NCBI GenBank assembly: GCA_965203865.1
Contig: OZ241916.1
Location: 2,852,001 to 2,916,000 of the forward strand
Length of the DNA stretch: 64,000 nucleotides
Direction: 5' to 3'
Source of the DNA: G965200765 sp965203865
GTDB lineage: Bacteria > Pseudomonadota > Gammaproteobacteria > Arenicellales > JAJDZL01
In this document: positions 33,780 to 42,810 of the stretch, piece after piece
Numbering within the stretch: the first letter of the stretch is position 1
How the letters are laid out: each line of letters starts with the position of its first letter
Made by a program: the position numbers and the translations under genes
The notes under the pieces: model-generated
What the model was told of the DNA's origin: nothing
The model's input: the letters and a program-made list of their open reading frames with translations, nothing else
Databases searched by the model: none

Positions 33780-34563
33780 CGGTTTTTCCAATACGATTCA
33801 GCAAAAACTTTTCACAGTAAGCCTGTGTATCCACCACTAGCCCATCCTGCAAGCGCTGCAGCTGATGCAAAAAAAACATGAGAAATATGCTTATGATCAA
33901 AGCTACAAATGTTGAATTGAATGCGACTCCCAGACTCGCTGCCATATTGGCAATATCTCCGGAAAGAGCTTCATCGGCTTGTGCAAGAGCTTGGCCGATT
34001 CCACGTACAGTGCCCAGAAATCCAATTGAAGGAATCGCCCAGATCAAATATCGGATCATCGCATTTTCGGACTCGATGCGTGCAGCCAACGCGTCTACGC
34101 CGGTAACGATCGCATCAGAGGTGTTTTGAACACTATTTGTTATTACAAAACGACGAACCGAAGCTGTTAATGTTTCAACCAGGGGAGTGCTTTGAACATT
34201 CTGGGGAAGCGAGTGCAATGACTCCAAACTCATCTCCATCTCTTCAACGATAGTTCGGGGCTCTACTGATTCTTCGTCATCGGGGGAGGATTCCATCAAA
34301 TCAATGTCGAACAAATACCTGTGCCGCGCGATTGAAATGCACTTGTCAATGATCAGGAACAATCCCCAGAACATGAGGATAATGCAAATTTCCTGCTCGT
34401 AGTCTTTCAAAACAACTGCAAGCGTTCGAATAGTGGACTGTCCTTCAGCTTGAGCAATCGCCAGCGCTCTTTCGGCCTGAGGACGAATCACTCCTGTGTA
34501 GAGCAAGTGCACGCCCGAGGCGCTAATGATCAGTGCAATGATACTCTTGAATACGGATGGCAT
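33766..34563 (-). CDS. MotA/TolQ/ExbB-like proton channel protein
   Basis: 265 residues, inner membrane. Hydrophobic segments lie near residues 5-25, 58-75, 170-190 and 215-235. The signature of the family is seen in YLIWAIPSIGFLGTVRGIGQALAQ and NMAASLGVAFNSTFVALIISIFLMFF, equivalent to the TolQ/ExbB/MotA channel helices including the conserved small-residue and Thr/Ser positions. In known stators a partner with one helix and an essential Asp completes the channel; here the two VWA proteins carry such helices (FLDV). Energising the VWA/PEGA assembly by proton flow is inferred. Confidence 0.85.
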   Translation of the reverse strand: MPSVFKSIIALIISASGVHLLYTGVIRPQAERALAIAQAEGQSTIRTLAVVLKDYEQEICIILMFWGLFLIIDKCISIARHRYLFDIDLMESSPDDEESVEPRTIVEEMEMSLESLHSLPQNVQSTPLVETLTASVRRFVITNSVQNTSDAIVTGVDALAARIESENAMIRYLIWAIPSIGFLGTVRGIGQALAQADEALSGDIANMAASLGVAFNSTFVALIISIFLMFFLHQLQRLQDGLVVDTQAYCEKFLLNRIGKTDEES

Positions 34564-34575
34564 TTATATCAAGAA

Positions 34576-34740
34576 TCAAATATCAACAGGGAACTTCGCA
34601 GGGCTGTTCAGACTAATGGAATACGGTTTATTGTCAGCGTCTACTTCGGTTACCAGTCCGTATACAACCCAGGCCGCCAATAGTGCGGCAATCAATCCGG
34701 CCCAATACAACTTATTTCTGAATCCTGCAACTGCTTTCAT
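34576..34740 (-). CDS. Small single-span membrane protein (54 residues)
   Basis: ORF of 54 codons, ATG at 34740, stop at 34576-34578. Its start shares one base with the stop of the PEGA-SUMF1 gene (TGATG) and it ends 12 bp before the MotA/TolQ-like gene, so it fills the only gap in the operon. The product MKAVAGFRNKLYWAGLI... has a basic N-terminus, one hydrophobic helix (about residues 12-30) and a short polar C-terminal tail. No known family recognised; a stabilising subunit of the channel is plausible. Confidence 0.65.
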   Translation of the reverse strand: MKAVAGFRNKLYWAGLIAALLAAWVVYGLVTEVDADNKPYSISLNSPAKFPVDI

Positions 34741-36764
34741 CATCTGCCTTTCCCGTACACATACCTTGCAATGCGAAATCCTACCATATCTTTGCCCTTG
34801 TCCAAGCCTTCCCGAAAACTGGAACGTATTTCAGTCAAGCTTGCAGAACGAAAATTACTCCCCTTTATTACATGGCTGGAACCAAAAGGAGCACCGAACG
34901 GGTCCACCTCAAGCTCCGCTGACTGGGAAGGAAGCAGCATATAAACATCATGCACCCATTCACTCACGTTTCCCGCCATGTCATGCAATCCAGCCGAATC
35001 TGGTGGAAATGAACCAACCGGAGCAACCGAAGGGTAGCCATCTTTGTACCGGGGTATGATTTTTTCAAGAACCTTCTTGCCGCTCTCATCCGCAAGATTT
35101 CCACTCCCTGCAGGAATTGTCATTTCATCACCCCAGACAAAGCGCACTTTCTTTTGCCTCCCGGCAACTCGTGCCAGCCATTCCCATTCCGCTTCAGTCA
35201 ACAAGCGATAGCCGTTTGCTTGCGAATTGAAATTGGCAACCCATCCGTTTGCAATCTCATACACCAACTCCAGCCCTTCCTTCTTGCTCAGCCAATTGCA
35301 AAATTCTACCACATCTATCCATGATACATTCCTTATCGGCAGGTCCGGTTTGGTAACTTGATTTCCTTTAAATCGTGCAAACTGGCCCTCGGTAATTTCT
35401 GTAATACCGGCAAAAAACGGTTTCGTCAACTCAACATTTCTCAAGATTTCGTTGGCGCGCTGTCCTTTTTCGCTTCTTGGTGCGCCCATAGTGAACTTTC
35501 CCCTTGAATCATTGCCGGGTTTAAACAGTTTCATCTTGACCCCGATAGAATTGGTAATCATGGGTGGGGCTTCCGACATTAGTACATCAAATTCCTTTTG
35601 GAGTGTCTTCTCCACCAGAAGCGGTGAACTTGCATCAGGAGTAATTTGTACATCTACAGCTCTGTAGCCGTCTCTTTTCAGCGTCAAGGATTGCGGAACG
35701 GTCTGAAGATCCAGTTGCCTTGGCGTGGTACCGATGGACTTTCCGTTTAATATGATTTCCGATTCCGGACTTGACCTGACCACGACTTGCCCTGTTTCTT
35801 CTTCCAGTTGAAACTGGACATCCAAACGTTCATCAGGCTTCAGGTTGATACTTCTGGATTGGGATACATATCCTTTTTTCTCATAGACAAGTATGTGATT
35901 CTGGCTTGGTGTTACCGGAAATGCGGACGAAGGGTCGACAAGTAGTCCGTCAACTGTAAACATTCCTCCCGATGGCGACACTTTAGCCTGTACAAAAGCC
36001 ATCTTCATACTTAGCAAGAAGTCTCGAACCAGGTCTTTTGACTTGTTGGTAATTTCAACTGTGTCGGTTGCCGTTAAATAGCCAGAAAGACTTACGCTTA
36101 TATTGTGAACACCTCCTTCCAGACTATCGATTTTCAAGGGGGTTCGACCATACTGTCTACCATCAACTTCAACCAACGCCTGCTCAGGAACTGAGTTAAT
36201 AGACAAACTACGAGAAACAGGCTTGAGTTGCACCTCCATTGAAACAGACTCTCCCCTTTCCACGTCAATATCAATAGATTCTTTCTTAAAGTACGGATGG
36301 TCAATTTCAAACGACTTCGTGCCGGCAAGCATTTTTTGAACAAATCTCTCACCTACAAATACCCTTTCACCGTTTAGACTCCATTGCGTACCGGAACTTG
36401 CTGGAATGGTCGAAATTTCTACTGTTGCAGGAACCTCACGCATATTGACAGACAGGTTTCTGATTCCTGAACCAAAATCCACCGTGGGAGTTTCATCGTA
36501 AAATCCTTTGGCCTGAATAAGCAGACCCACTTGCCCGCCGAGCGAAAACACTTTCCCCGCAATAACAATTCCGGCGCCATCGGAAATAGACATTTCTGAA
36601 ATTAATGCAGCTTCCTGTGGCGTTATGTGAACGGATACTGCCCTAGTCCAGTAATTTATTGCTGCAGCAATAAGCAATAGCAGCAATATTCCCAGACCAG
36701 CAAACAATAATCTGGCTCGAAAACGTTTTTTCGCAATAACAAGTTGCTGGTCAAATTTGTTCAC
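34740..36764 (-). CDS. Membrane-anchored PEGA-repeat protein with SUMF1-type domain
   Basis: About 674 residues from GTG 36764 (TTG 36773 is an alternative). One N-terminal membrane helix (LLFAGLGILLLLLIAAAINYW), then a periplasmic part with several PEGA repeats (for example LVEVDGRQYGRTPLKI and EIILNGKSIGTTPRQLDL) and a C-terminal formylglycine-generating-enzyme-like domain (about residues 415-674: EITEGQFARF, VSWIDVVEFCNWLSKKEGLE, YRLLTEAEWEW, GLHDMAGNVSEWVHD). The catalytic cysteine pair of true FGE is missing: the strand KGSNFRSASLTEIRSSFREG has no Cys. It is therefore likely a binding rather than a modifying domain. Overlaps the upstream TPR gene by 14 bp. Confidence 0.85.
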   Translation of the reverse strand: MNKFDQQLVIAKKRFRARLLFAGLGILLLLLIAAAINYWTRAVSVHITPQEAALISEMSISDGAGIVIAGKVFSLGGQVGLLIQAKGFYDETPTVDFGSGIRNLSVNMREVPATVEISTIPASSGTQWSLNGERVFVGERFVQKMLAGTKSFEIDHPYFKKESIDIDVERGESVSMEVQLKPVSRSLSINSVPEQALVEVDGRQYGRTPLKIDSLEGGVHNISVSLSGYLTATDTVEITNKSKDLVRDFLLSMKMAFVQAKVSPSGGMFTVDGLLVDPSSAFPVTPSQNHILVYEKKGYVSQSRSINLKPDERLDVQFQLEEETGQVVVRSSPESEIILNGKSIGTTPRQLDLQTVPQSLTLKRDGYRAVDVQITPDASSPLLVEKTLQKEFDVLMSEAPPMITNSIGVKMKLFKPGNDSRGKFTMGAPRSEKGQRANEILRNVELTKPFFAGITEITEGQFARFKGNQVTKPDLPIRNVSWIDVVEFCNWLSKKEGLELVYEIANGWVANFNSQANGYRLLTEAEWEWLARVAGRQKKVRFVWGDEMTIPAGSGNLADESGKKVLEKIIPRYKDGYPSVAPVGSFPPDSAGLHDMAGNVSEWVHDVYMLLPSQSAELEVDPFGAPFGSSHVIKGSNFRSASLTEIRSSFREGLDKGKDMVGFRIARYVYGKGR

Positions 36765-38502
36765 TGCATACAACCGTTACATCAACCGGTCTACTTCCGG
36801 GTTCTATGTTTACAGAAACCCGGACTGACCTGTAGCCATCACGCGACCCTTCAAATACATGTTTACCGGGACGCAGCTGAATAGTTCGACTTGTTGTTTT
36901 TCCTACAATCCCCACGCCAACTACAACAATGTGGGTTTCATCATCAGATATGACATTGACTTCAACTTTCTTTTCATACAGCACCAGCCTGGCAGACAAC
37001 TTTTCATGTAATTGCTTTAACTTGGGGCTGAAGTCAAGATACAGTTCTGCGTCTTGCAAATGTCCGAGCACCTGGTTTGCAATGTTTGAGTCTGCCAGTC
37101 TGTTTTCAAGCACAAGATCCATATCAAGTTGATTCGTAATCGACACAATTACATTTGCTGCTTTTTGATTTTCGATTGTTACCAAGTCATTGGGCTTGAG
37201 TTTCAGTGCCTCGGTAAAGTGATGCAAGGATTGATTCCAGTTGTCTTTTTTAGCAAATTCTGTTGCAAGGGCCACTTGTTTCGAAAATTGCTGCTCATTT
37301 TCCACTGATTTGATTTTACTGTCCAGCGCAGCGACCTCGGCTGACTTCGGGAAAATACTCTTGGCAATCGAATACTGCTTTTTCGCCTTTTCCAGATTTT
37401 CTCTGCCCAGCTCCCTGTTGGCACTACGAATGGCATCAGCGAACCTTTGCCTTGTAATATTATTCTGAATACTTGCAATACGGTCCTTTACCTCGGGGCG
37501 ATTCGAGTCAAGGCTTATCACCTGCTTCAAAATTGCAAGTTCTTTCTGAGGCTGGTTTGTATTCCGAGCAATGCTGGCTTCGCGTAGCAAATTCAATACT
37601 TCCCCCAGCGTATTGGCGCGAGGCTGCAGTGCAAGCATTTCGGAATCGTTTGGGGAAAGTCTTAGTGCTTCACTTATATAGTTGCTGGCTTGCAAGGGTT
37701 GATTATTTAAAAATGCGGTGTTTGCTGCAAATTTCAATTCGTCAAGTTTCGCAGCATGCTCGGCTTCCAACCGCTCCACTGTGTCAATTGCATTGTCAAG
37801 AGTTTCGGCTGCCCCCTTGTAATCGCCAACCGAAAACATTTCTGTCGCCCTTTTCTTGGATTCCGCCAGATCATCAGTTTCTGCAGCTGCCCAAGTAGCC
37901 AAATTCAATTGAGCTATTATTGGTTGGACTGTTTGTTCGTAATACCTGAATTTTTCCAGGTACTCTTTTCGAAAATCTATGGATTCACCAATGGTCGGCT
38001 GGGGTTGCACGGAATCATCTTTACTGGCTACCTGATCAACTTCCACAACTTCCGTTGCTGGCTGCGCAGTCTGACCTTCAACAATTTTTTCCGAAGTGGT
38101 CTGTTCCTCCTTTCCCGATTCACTGTCAGCCAAGTCAGTTTGACTGGGTATTAATTGAGTTGCTTTTTCCTTTTCATCTGTCGGTAATATCTTGTCAACG
38201 AGTGATTCCACCAAGGAGGATTCTTGAACATCCCGTGATTCAACTTGATTTTCAGCTACTGCAGAATATTCAGGCGATGGTTGATTCGTATTGTCAAGAT
38301 TTTCTGTTGATAAAATTCCCTCATCCACTTCGGCAGAGATTGATTCCGACGGCTTCTCAGGCGGAGCATTCTGTTTCTCAATTACATAGAATTGCAAAAA
38401 AATCGCAGCTGCGAGTACAGCTGCGGCCAACCCAAACCAAAGGTAGCGAGAAGTTTTTTGATACTGCTGTGCTCTTACCCTTGAAATCTTGTCCTCAAGC
38501 AT
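36751..38502 (-). CDS. Membrane-anchored TPR protein with C-terminal PEGA-like domain
   Basis: 583 residues. A membrane helix at about 20-42 is followed by an acidic, Ser/Glu-rich linker (about 45-190), a set of TPR-like helices (about 200-490, for example NWNQSLHHFTEALKLKPNDL) and a C-terminal beta domain with the PEGA-like line LRPGKHVFEGSRDGYRSVRVSV. Probably anchored in the inner membrane with the bulk in the periplasm. The gene starts 12 bp after the lipoprotein gene and overlaps the PEGA-SUMF1 gene, so it belongs to the same operon. It likely acts as a scaffold; no enzyme motif is visible. Confidence 0.8.
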   Translation of the reverse strand: MLEDKISRVRAQQYQKTSRYLWFGLAAAVLAAAIFLQFYVIEKQNAPPEKPSESISAEVDEGILSTENLDNTNQPSPEYSAVAENQVESRDVQESSLVESLVDKILPTDEKEKATQLIPSQTDLADSESGKEEQTTSEKIVEGQTAQPATEVVEVDQVASKDDSVQPQPTIGESIDFRKEYLEKFRYYEQTVQPIIAQLNLATWAAAETDDLAESKKRATEMFSVGDYKGAAETLDNAIDTVERLEAEHAAKLDELKFAANTAFLNNQPLQASNYISEALRLSPNDSEMLALQPRANTLGEVLNLLREASIARNTNQPQKELAILKQVISLDSNRPEVKDRIASIQNNITRQRFADAIRSANRELGRENLEKAKKQYSIAKSIFPKSAEVAALDSKIKSVENEQQFSKQVALATEFAKKDNWNQSLHHFTEALKLKPNDLVTIENQKAANVIVSITNQLDMDLVLENRLADSNIANQVLGHLQDAELYLDFSPKLKQLHEKLSARLVLYEKKVEVNVISDDETHIVVVGVGIVGKTTSRTIQLRPGKHVFEGSRDGYRSVRVSVNIEPGSRPVDVTVVCSEQI

Positions 38503-38514
38503 AATGGAGCATTC

Positions 38515-39828
38515 CTACAACTGAGTCTCCGGCGTGGCTTCCAGTTCGTAAATTTTTCTCAGAAATTCAATCCACTGCCCGTATTGCTCCGAAGCATTGC
38601 CAACCAGTTGCGCCGTTTCGTTTTCAAATTCCACCACTTGCGGACCCAGTTCCAAATCAAGCGATTCCCCCAATTCATTCAGTGCATCAAGGTGGACTCG
38701 AGATTCTGCGTTGTCTTGCAAGCCACTCCGAATTGCAAGAACACCTCCAACCAAAGCCGCGGCTGTCGCTGCTCTTGTGCCGCTGTCATAGCTGTAGTCG
38801 TCCCTGGAGGCACCGGCAACAGCCAAGCCGATTGCCAGAGCACCGAGAAATGTTTTCATCGAGCCTGCACTCTTTGCCTTTCTTGCCGCCTTGGCTTCCG
38901 GCAGTGTTCGTTCTTGCCACACCAAATAGCTTTCATTCAACTTGCTGTTGAATTCCATATAGTGGGATTGCATTCGATCAATAAACAATTGGTCGCGGAC
39001 GCGTATTACATTGACTCTTTGCAGCATGGGGTCGCTTTCAGCAGGAAGTGCTACCAATTTAATCCGCTTCCCATCACTGGTCATATATTTTGCAAAAGTC
39101 TCTTCTGACAAGCTGCTGGCAAATCGAATTTGCTTAAGAGGGGGAAGACCACGCAAGTAATTCTCATCTTGCTTTTTCAACTGCTCAACAACGTACTCGG
39201 CAGCTTTCTTGAACACAGGTTCATATGAGTCCTTTCCCTTGTTTCGATAGGTGTTGTAAAACTTTTCATCAACCCTGTGTGAAAAAGACTTGGTGAACCA
39301 CTTGCGGCCAGAAATGTCATAGGCTGTAATTTCGATTTCTACATCTTCGCCATTGGAATTGATAATTTTTCCCTGAACGTAAAAGTCCGCTGTAACGACT
39401 GGACTAGGAACAACCCTGACTGCACCGAAGGCCTTCGTATCTTCCAATGCAGTTTTCATGTTCAGCGCGAAACGCGTTGATTCGGCACGCCTTAGCTCAG
39501 GCCATATTCCCAAGTTTGCAGTATCATTCTGAGCCTGATGACTGCCGTAACCCGGGTCGCCAGGCTCAACTTTCACACCTTGCTTCGCGTCCTTTTTGGG
39601 GGACAAGTTAGGGTCAAACACCGGGATGGCGACTTCAAGCTGCAACGAACTAAAAGCCGGAACCACTTCCTTGGATGCCTGATTCTGCTGGCCGAAATTA
39701 GAGGATAATGATGGCCCTACCGGAATATTTTCAATTGAGCCGCCTGCACTCTGATTAGTAGGGGCAGAACCGCAACCGACCAATCCAAGCGTAATTGCAG
39801 AAAAGACCAGAATACTGGTCAATTTCAT
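38515..39828 (-). CDS. Lipoprotein of the VWA/PEGA operon, unknown function
   Basis: 437 residues from ATG 39828, preceded by GGAAAA; an ATG 27 bases upstream in frame would spoil the signal peptide. The signal MKLTSILVFSAITLGLVGCG ends in a lipobox. Two features stand out: a middle domain with VVTADFYVQGKIINSNGEDVEIEI, similar in style to curli-CsgG/LPP20-like lipoproteins that bind a partner, and a small-residue hydrophobic hairpin (TFLGALAIGLAVAGAS ... AATAAALVGGVLAI) that could insert in a membrane. First gene of the operon, thus a candidate outer membrane contact of the assembly. Family not recognised. Confidence 0.75.
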   Translation of the reverse strand: MKLTSILVFSAITLGLVGCGSAPTNQSAGGSIENIPVGPSLSSNFGQQNQASKEVVPAFSSLQLEVAIPVFDPNLSPKKDAKQGVKVEPGDPGYGSHQAQNDTANLGIWPELRRAESTRFALNMKTALEDTKAFGAVRVVPSPVVTADFYVQGKIINSNGEDVEIEITAYDISGRKWFTKSFSHRVDEKFYNTYRNKGKDSYEPVFKKAAEYVVEQLKKQDENYLRGLPPLKQIRFASSLSEETFAKYMTSDGKRIKLVALPAESDPMLQRVNVIRVRDQLFIDRMQSHYMEFNSKLNESYLVWQERTLPEAKAARKAKSAGSMKTFLGALAIGLAVAGASRDDYSYDSGTRAATAAALVGGVLAIRSGLQDNAESRVHLDALNELGESLDLELGPQVVEFENETAQLVGNASEQYGQWIEFLRKIYELEATPETQL

Positions 39829-40112
39829 ATTTTTTCCATTTCTACTTAAATACATAATCTACATGTCCTTGCTTTACATTTGCATAACTTTGGGAAATCT
39901 TCAGAATTTATCTGTAAGAAAACATACCCAAAGCAATTTATTTATGCTTATCATACATGATATTCCAGTCGGTTCAACCCCTTGAACTGATATTACGACA
40001 GCAATTGTCGCAATCAAAAGCAACTGAACTTATTTCAAATCAATTCCAGAGCAACTATTCAATCCCATTTTCTGATTCTAAATTGACTTGAAAAACTGAA
40101 GCAAACTGTATT

Positions 40113-41750
40113 CTACTTCAAAGGAAGCCCTTTATATCTTCTGTACTTGTTCCACAATTCCGCCTGCTTTACCGGGTCAGTTTCTTCCATAGCTGCTTCA
40201 CGAAGCTGCCTGGCAATAATGGAATCATTGTCTACCGGAGGTATATCTTCGGGCAACTGTCCATTGGTGGGGGTAGGTGGAACCGTATCCAAAGTTGCCA
40301 ATTCGGACTCAGCACCTTGCTCGCCGCCTCCACCTGCTGGCGGTTGGGAATCGACTTCAGAATCAGCGGACTCCGTTCCCTGCATATTAGCACTTGCTAT
40401 GGCATCGCCTTGCGTCCCGCCGCCTGCTGGCGATTGGGAATCAATTTCAGAGCCGGCGAGTTCCGTTCCCTGCATCTCAGCACTTGCAGTGGCATCACCT
40501 TGCGACTCGGCTTTAGTCTGACTGTATTCGGACCCAGTTCCCTGTAGTTCGCCATCACTATCTGAACTGCCGCTATTTGATGCAGATACTGTGTCATCGC
40601 ATGGGGCACGATGCAACGATTCCATCAACAACCCGTCAAGCAGTTCAATCTTTTCCTCGCGAGTCAGATTCACATTGTCAAGGTTGGGTGCTGTAATCGT
40701 ATTGCAATCTTGTAATTCTGAAAGCCCTCCGATTGAACCTTGTGCATAACTACCATAATTCAAGGGAAGATTTTTATGTTTTCTGTACTCGTTCCACAAT
40801 TCCGCCTGCTTTGCCGGATCAGTTTCTTCCATGGCTGCTTCACGAAGTTGCCTGGCAATAATGGAGTCATGGTCTGCAGGAGGTATATCTTCAGGCACCT
40901 GTCCATTGGATGCAGCAGAAGCTGTATTCAATGTTGCCAATTCGGACCCAACACCTTGCTCTCCCCCTGCCGGCGGTTGAGAATCAATTCCAGAGCCAAC
41001 GGACTCCGTCCCCGGAATATCAGTACTAGCCGTAGCATTGCCCTGCGTCGTCCCGCCTTCGCTTGTCGTCGGCCGGGGAGCAGTGCCAGAACTACCGGAC
41101 CCTGTTCCCTGCAAACCAGCACTTGCCATAGAATCGCCCTGCGCCCCACCTTCGCCTGTCGACGGCTGGAAACCAATTCCAGAATTGACAGACTCCGTTC
41201 CCTGCAAACCAGCACTTGCCATAGAATCGCCCTGCGTCCCACCTTCGCCTGTCGACGGCTGGAAATCAATTCCAGAATTGACAGACTCCATTTCCTGCAT
41301 ACCGGCGCTCAACCCGGTATCGCCTTGCGAACCGCCTTCACTTGCTGACGATTGGGAGCCAGTGCCAGAACCATCGGATTCCGTTCCCTGCAAACCAGCA
41401 CTTGCGGTGGAATCACCTTGTGACTCGCCTTTGCCCTGACTGTATTCAGACCCAGTTCCTTGTAATCCACCATCACTATCTGAATTGCCGCTATCTGAAC
41501 CATCACCATTTGATGCAGATGCTGTGCTGTCGCATGGGACAGCACGATTCAACGGGTCTACCAGCAACCCATCAAGCAGTTTAACTTTTTCCTCACGAGT
41601 CAGATTCACATTGTCGAGATTGGGTACTGTAATCGTATTGCAGTCTTGTAATTCTGAAATACTCTTGGTCTGACTTTGTGCATAACAGCTAATATGCAGC
41701 ATTCCTGAGAGGGTGCAAACTAGCAAGGCAAGCAAATATTTTTTACACAT
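40113..41750 (-). CDS. Secreted repeat protein with internal duplication
   Basis: 545 residues, ATG at 41750, signal peptide ending in ISCYA. The protein is two copies of one plan: a head module (SELQDCNTIT-PNLDNVNLTREEK...LLDGLL), a Gly/Ser/Gln-rich repeat region and a tail module (DSIIARQLREAAMEETDP-KQAELWN-YR). Heads begin near residues 32 and 342; tails near 285 and 505. The repeat regions contain about five and two 31-residue units (EGG-QGDS-ASAGLQGTES...). Each head has Cys pairs that could form disulfides. It lies 284 bp upstream of, and on the same strand as, the lipoprotein gene. Function unknown; surface-exposed or extracellular is inferred. Confidence 0.75.
   Translation of the reverse strand: MCKKYLLALLVCTLSGMLHISCYAQSQTKSISELQDCNTITVPNLDNVNLTREEKVKLLDGLLVDPLNRAVPCDSTASASNGDGSDSGNSDSDGGLQGTGSEYSQGKGESQGDSTASAGLQGTESDGSGTGSQSSASEGGSQGDTGLSAGMQEMESVNSGIDFQPSTGEGGTQGDSMASAGLQGTESVNSGIGFQPSTGEGGAQGDSMASAGLQGTGSGSSGTAPRPTTSEGGTTQGNATASTDIPGTESVGSGIDSQPPAGGEQGVGSELATLNTASAASNGQVPEDIPPADHDSIIARQLREAAMEETDPAKQAELWNEYRKHKNLPLNYGSYAQGSIGGLSELQDCNTITAPNLDNVNLTREEKIELLDGLLMESLHRAPCDDTVSASNSGSSDSDGELQGTGSEYSQTKAESQGDATASAEMQGTELAGSEIDSQSPAGGGTQGDAIASANMQGTESADSEVDSQPPAGGGGEQGAESELATLDTVPPTPTNGQLPEDIPPVDNDSIIARQLREAAMEETDPVKQAELWNKYRRYKGLPLK
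41038..41440 (-). repeat. 93-bp tandem repeats in the secreted repeat protein gene
   Basis: Direct repeats of 93 bp (31 codons); two adjacent units, beginning near 41148 and 41241, are almost identical over at least 60 bp while the flanking units are diverged. Such identity points to recent slippage or recombination. Confidence 0.75.
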
Positions 41751-41832
41751 TACAAAAATTCACTTCACTTGGACCAACTGATTTTCAACCATGAATGTGT
41801 TGAATGTAGTCTTGATACGCCCTATCTTAGAT

Positions 41833-41852
41833 TTCTATTTCTTGAAATAGAA
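41833..41852. promoter_or_regulatory. Inverted repeat TTCTATTTC-TT-GAAATAGAA
   Basis: Perfect 9-bp arms with a 2-bp centre in the 459-bp space between divergent genes (41750 and 42210). Could be an operator, or an AT-rich hairpin since TGTTCTTTTTA follows. Apart from this repeat I see no gene or other signal in this intergenic region. Confidence 0.3.
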
Positions 41853-42209
41853 TGTTCTTTTTACTGTGAATGTCTTGGCTCTCTGATTCACGGGGTACGG
41901 TAAAAATGATTGTATGGAATTTTGAGTTAGTCTGACTTCCTGCCCACGACACTGCAAGGTCACAAGAAATTGAGCTCCAAGATATTCTGTTAATAGCAAA
42001 GTTTCGTGATAGGCTAGTTATGATTGTGAAAACCTTTATAGGCTTTCCATTTTAAAAGAAATTTCACGTTAAAATCAAGAAAATCGCGGCAAATGCGAGC
42101 AATATGAATCAAGCGAGACGATGCTAAATGGGATAATGTTAAATGCTACCGAGCTTGGTGTAGCTATAATCAATTTTATAATTCAAACACATTTAAAATT
42201 GGAGTGGTT

Positions 42210-42683
42210 GTGAAAAAGAGTACGCTAATTGTATTAATTCTATTGTTTTCATTCTTGCAAGGATGTGCAACAAATTACCAGGCACAGGGATTAACAGGAG
42301 GATTTACTGAAACGCAGCTAGATAAAAATGTATTCAAAGTATCGTTTCGTGGTAACGGGTACACAAGCCCAGAAAGAGCATCCGACTTGGCGCTGTTACG
42401 AAGTGCTGAACTTACTTTACTGCATGGCTACAAATACTTTATTGTGGTCGAAAATTCAGATGTGGTTAATGTGAGTACATATACAACACCTACAACCAGT
42501 TACACAACATTCTATGGCAATACTGCGCAGACATATACCTACGGTGGGCAAACTTACAATACATCTAGACCAAATTCTACAAATGTTATCGTCTGTTTTG
42601 ATGAAAAACCTGATAATGCTGTTCTTTCATATAACGCAGAATTTGTTTATAAACAACTCTCTGCAAAGTATGAAATCCAGTGA
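42210..42683 (+). CDS. Outer membrane lipoprotein (CC0125/CC1285-like)
   Basis: 157 residues from GTG 42210, with GGAG 5 bases upstream (another GTG two codons earlier is possible). Signal peptide and lipobox FLQGCA. The body GLTGGFTETQLDKNVFKVSFRGNGYTSPERASDLALLRSAELTL matches, as far as I recall, the CC0125/CC1285 lipoprotein family, small proteins of unknown function. A Thr/Tyr-rich loop (about residues 90-125) follows. Stands alone; no operon partner. Confidence 0.75.
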   Translation: MKKSTLIVLILLFSFLQGCATNYQAQGLTGGFTETQLDKNVFKVSFRGNGYTSPERASDLALLRSAELTLLHGYKYFIVVENSDVVNVSTYTTPTTSYTTFYGNTAQTYTYGGQTYNTSRPNSTNVIVCFDEKPDNAVLSYNAEFVYKQLSAKYEIQ

Positions 42684-42722
42684 TTGTATAGTTGATTGGA
42701 ATTATAGTTTCATTACGATATT

Positions 42723-42767
42723 TCATAAGTGCCCATAAGTACCCATAGGTACCCATAAGTACCCCAT
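42723..42767. repeat. 10-bp tandem repeat, unit ACCCATAAGT
   Basis: Four consecutive copies with one or two substitutions each between two convergent genes. Not a stem-loop, so it is not a terminator. Confidence 0.8.
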
Positions 42768-42810
42768 GCACTTCAAAGATGCTATTGAATCAAAATTTCA
42801 CTGTTTGAAT

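Noticed and set aside
31693..34563. Assignment of the stator operon as Zorya or Tol-Pal
   Set aside because: No OmpA-type ZorB, no helicase/nuclease genes, no TolA, TolB or Pal.
34740..36764. Active formylglycine-generating enzyme
   Set aside because: The catalytic cysteines are missing and no sulfatase gene is nearby.
41038..41440. Open plus-strand ORFs opposite the repeat protein
   Set aside because: They come from the periodic, stop-poor composition of the 93-bp repeats on the other strand.
41038..42767. CRISPR array
   Set aside because: The repeats here are either coding tandem units of 93 bp or a 10-bp unit without spacers; no cas genes in the window.
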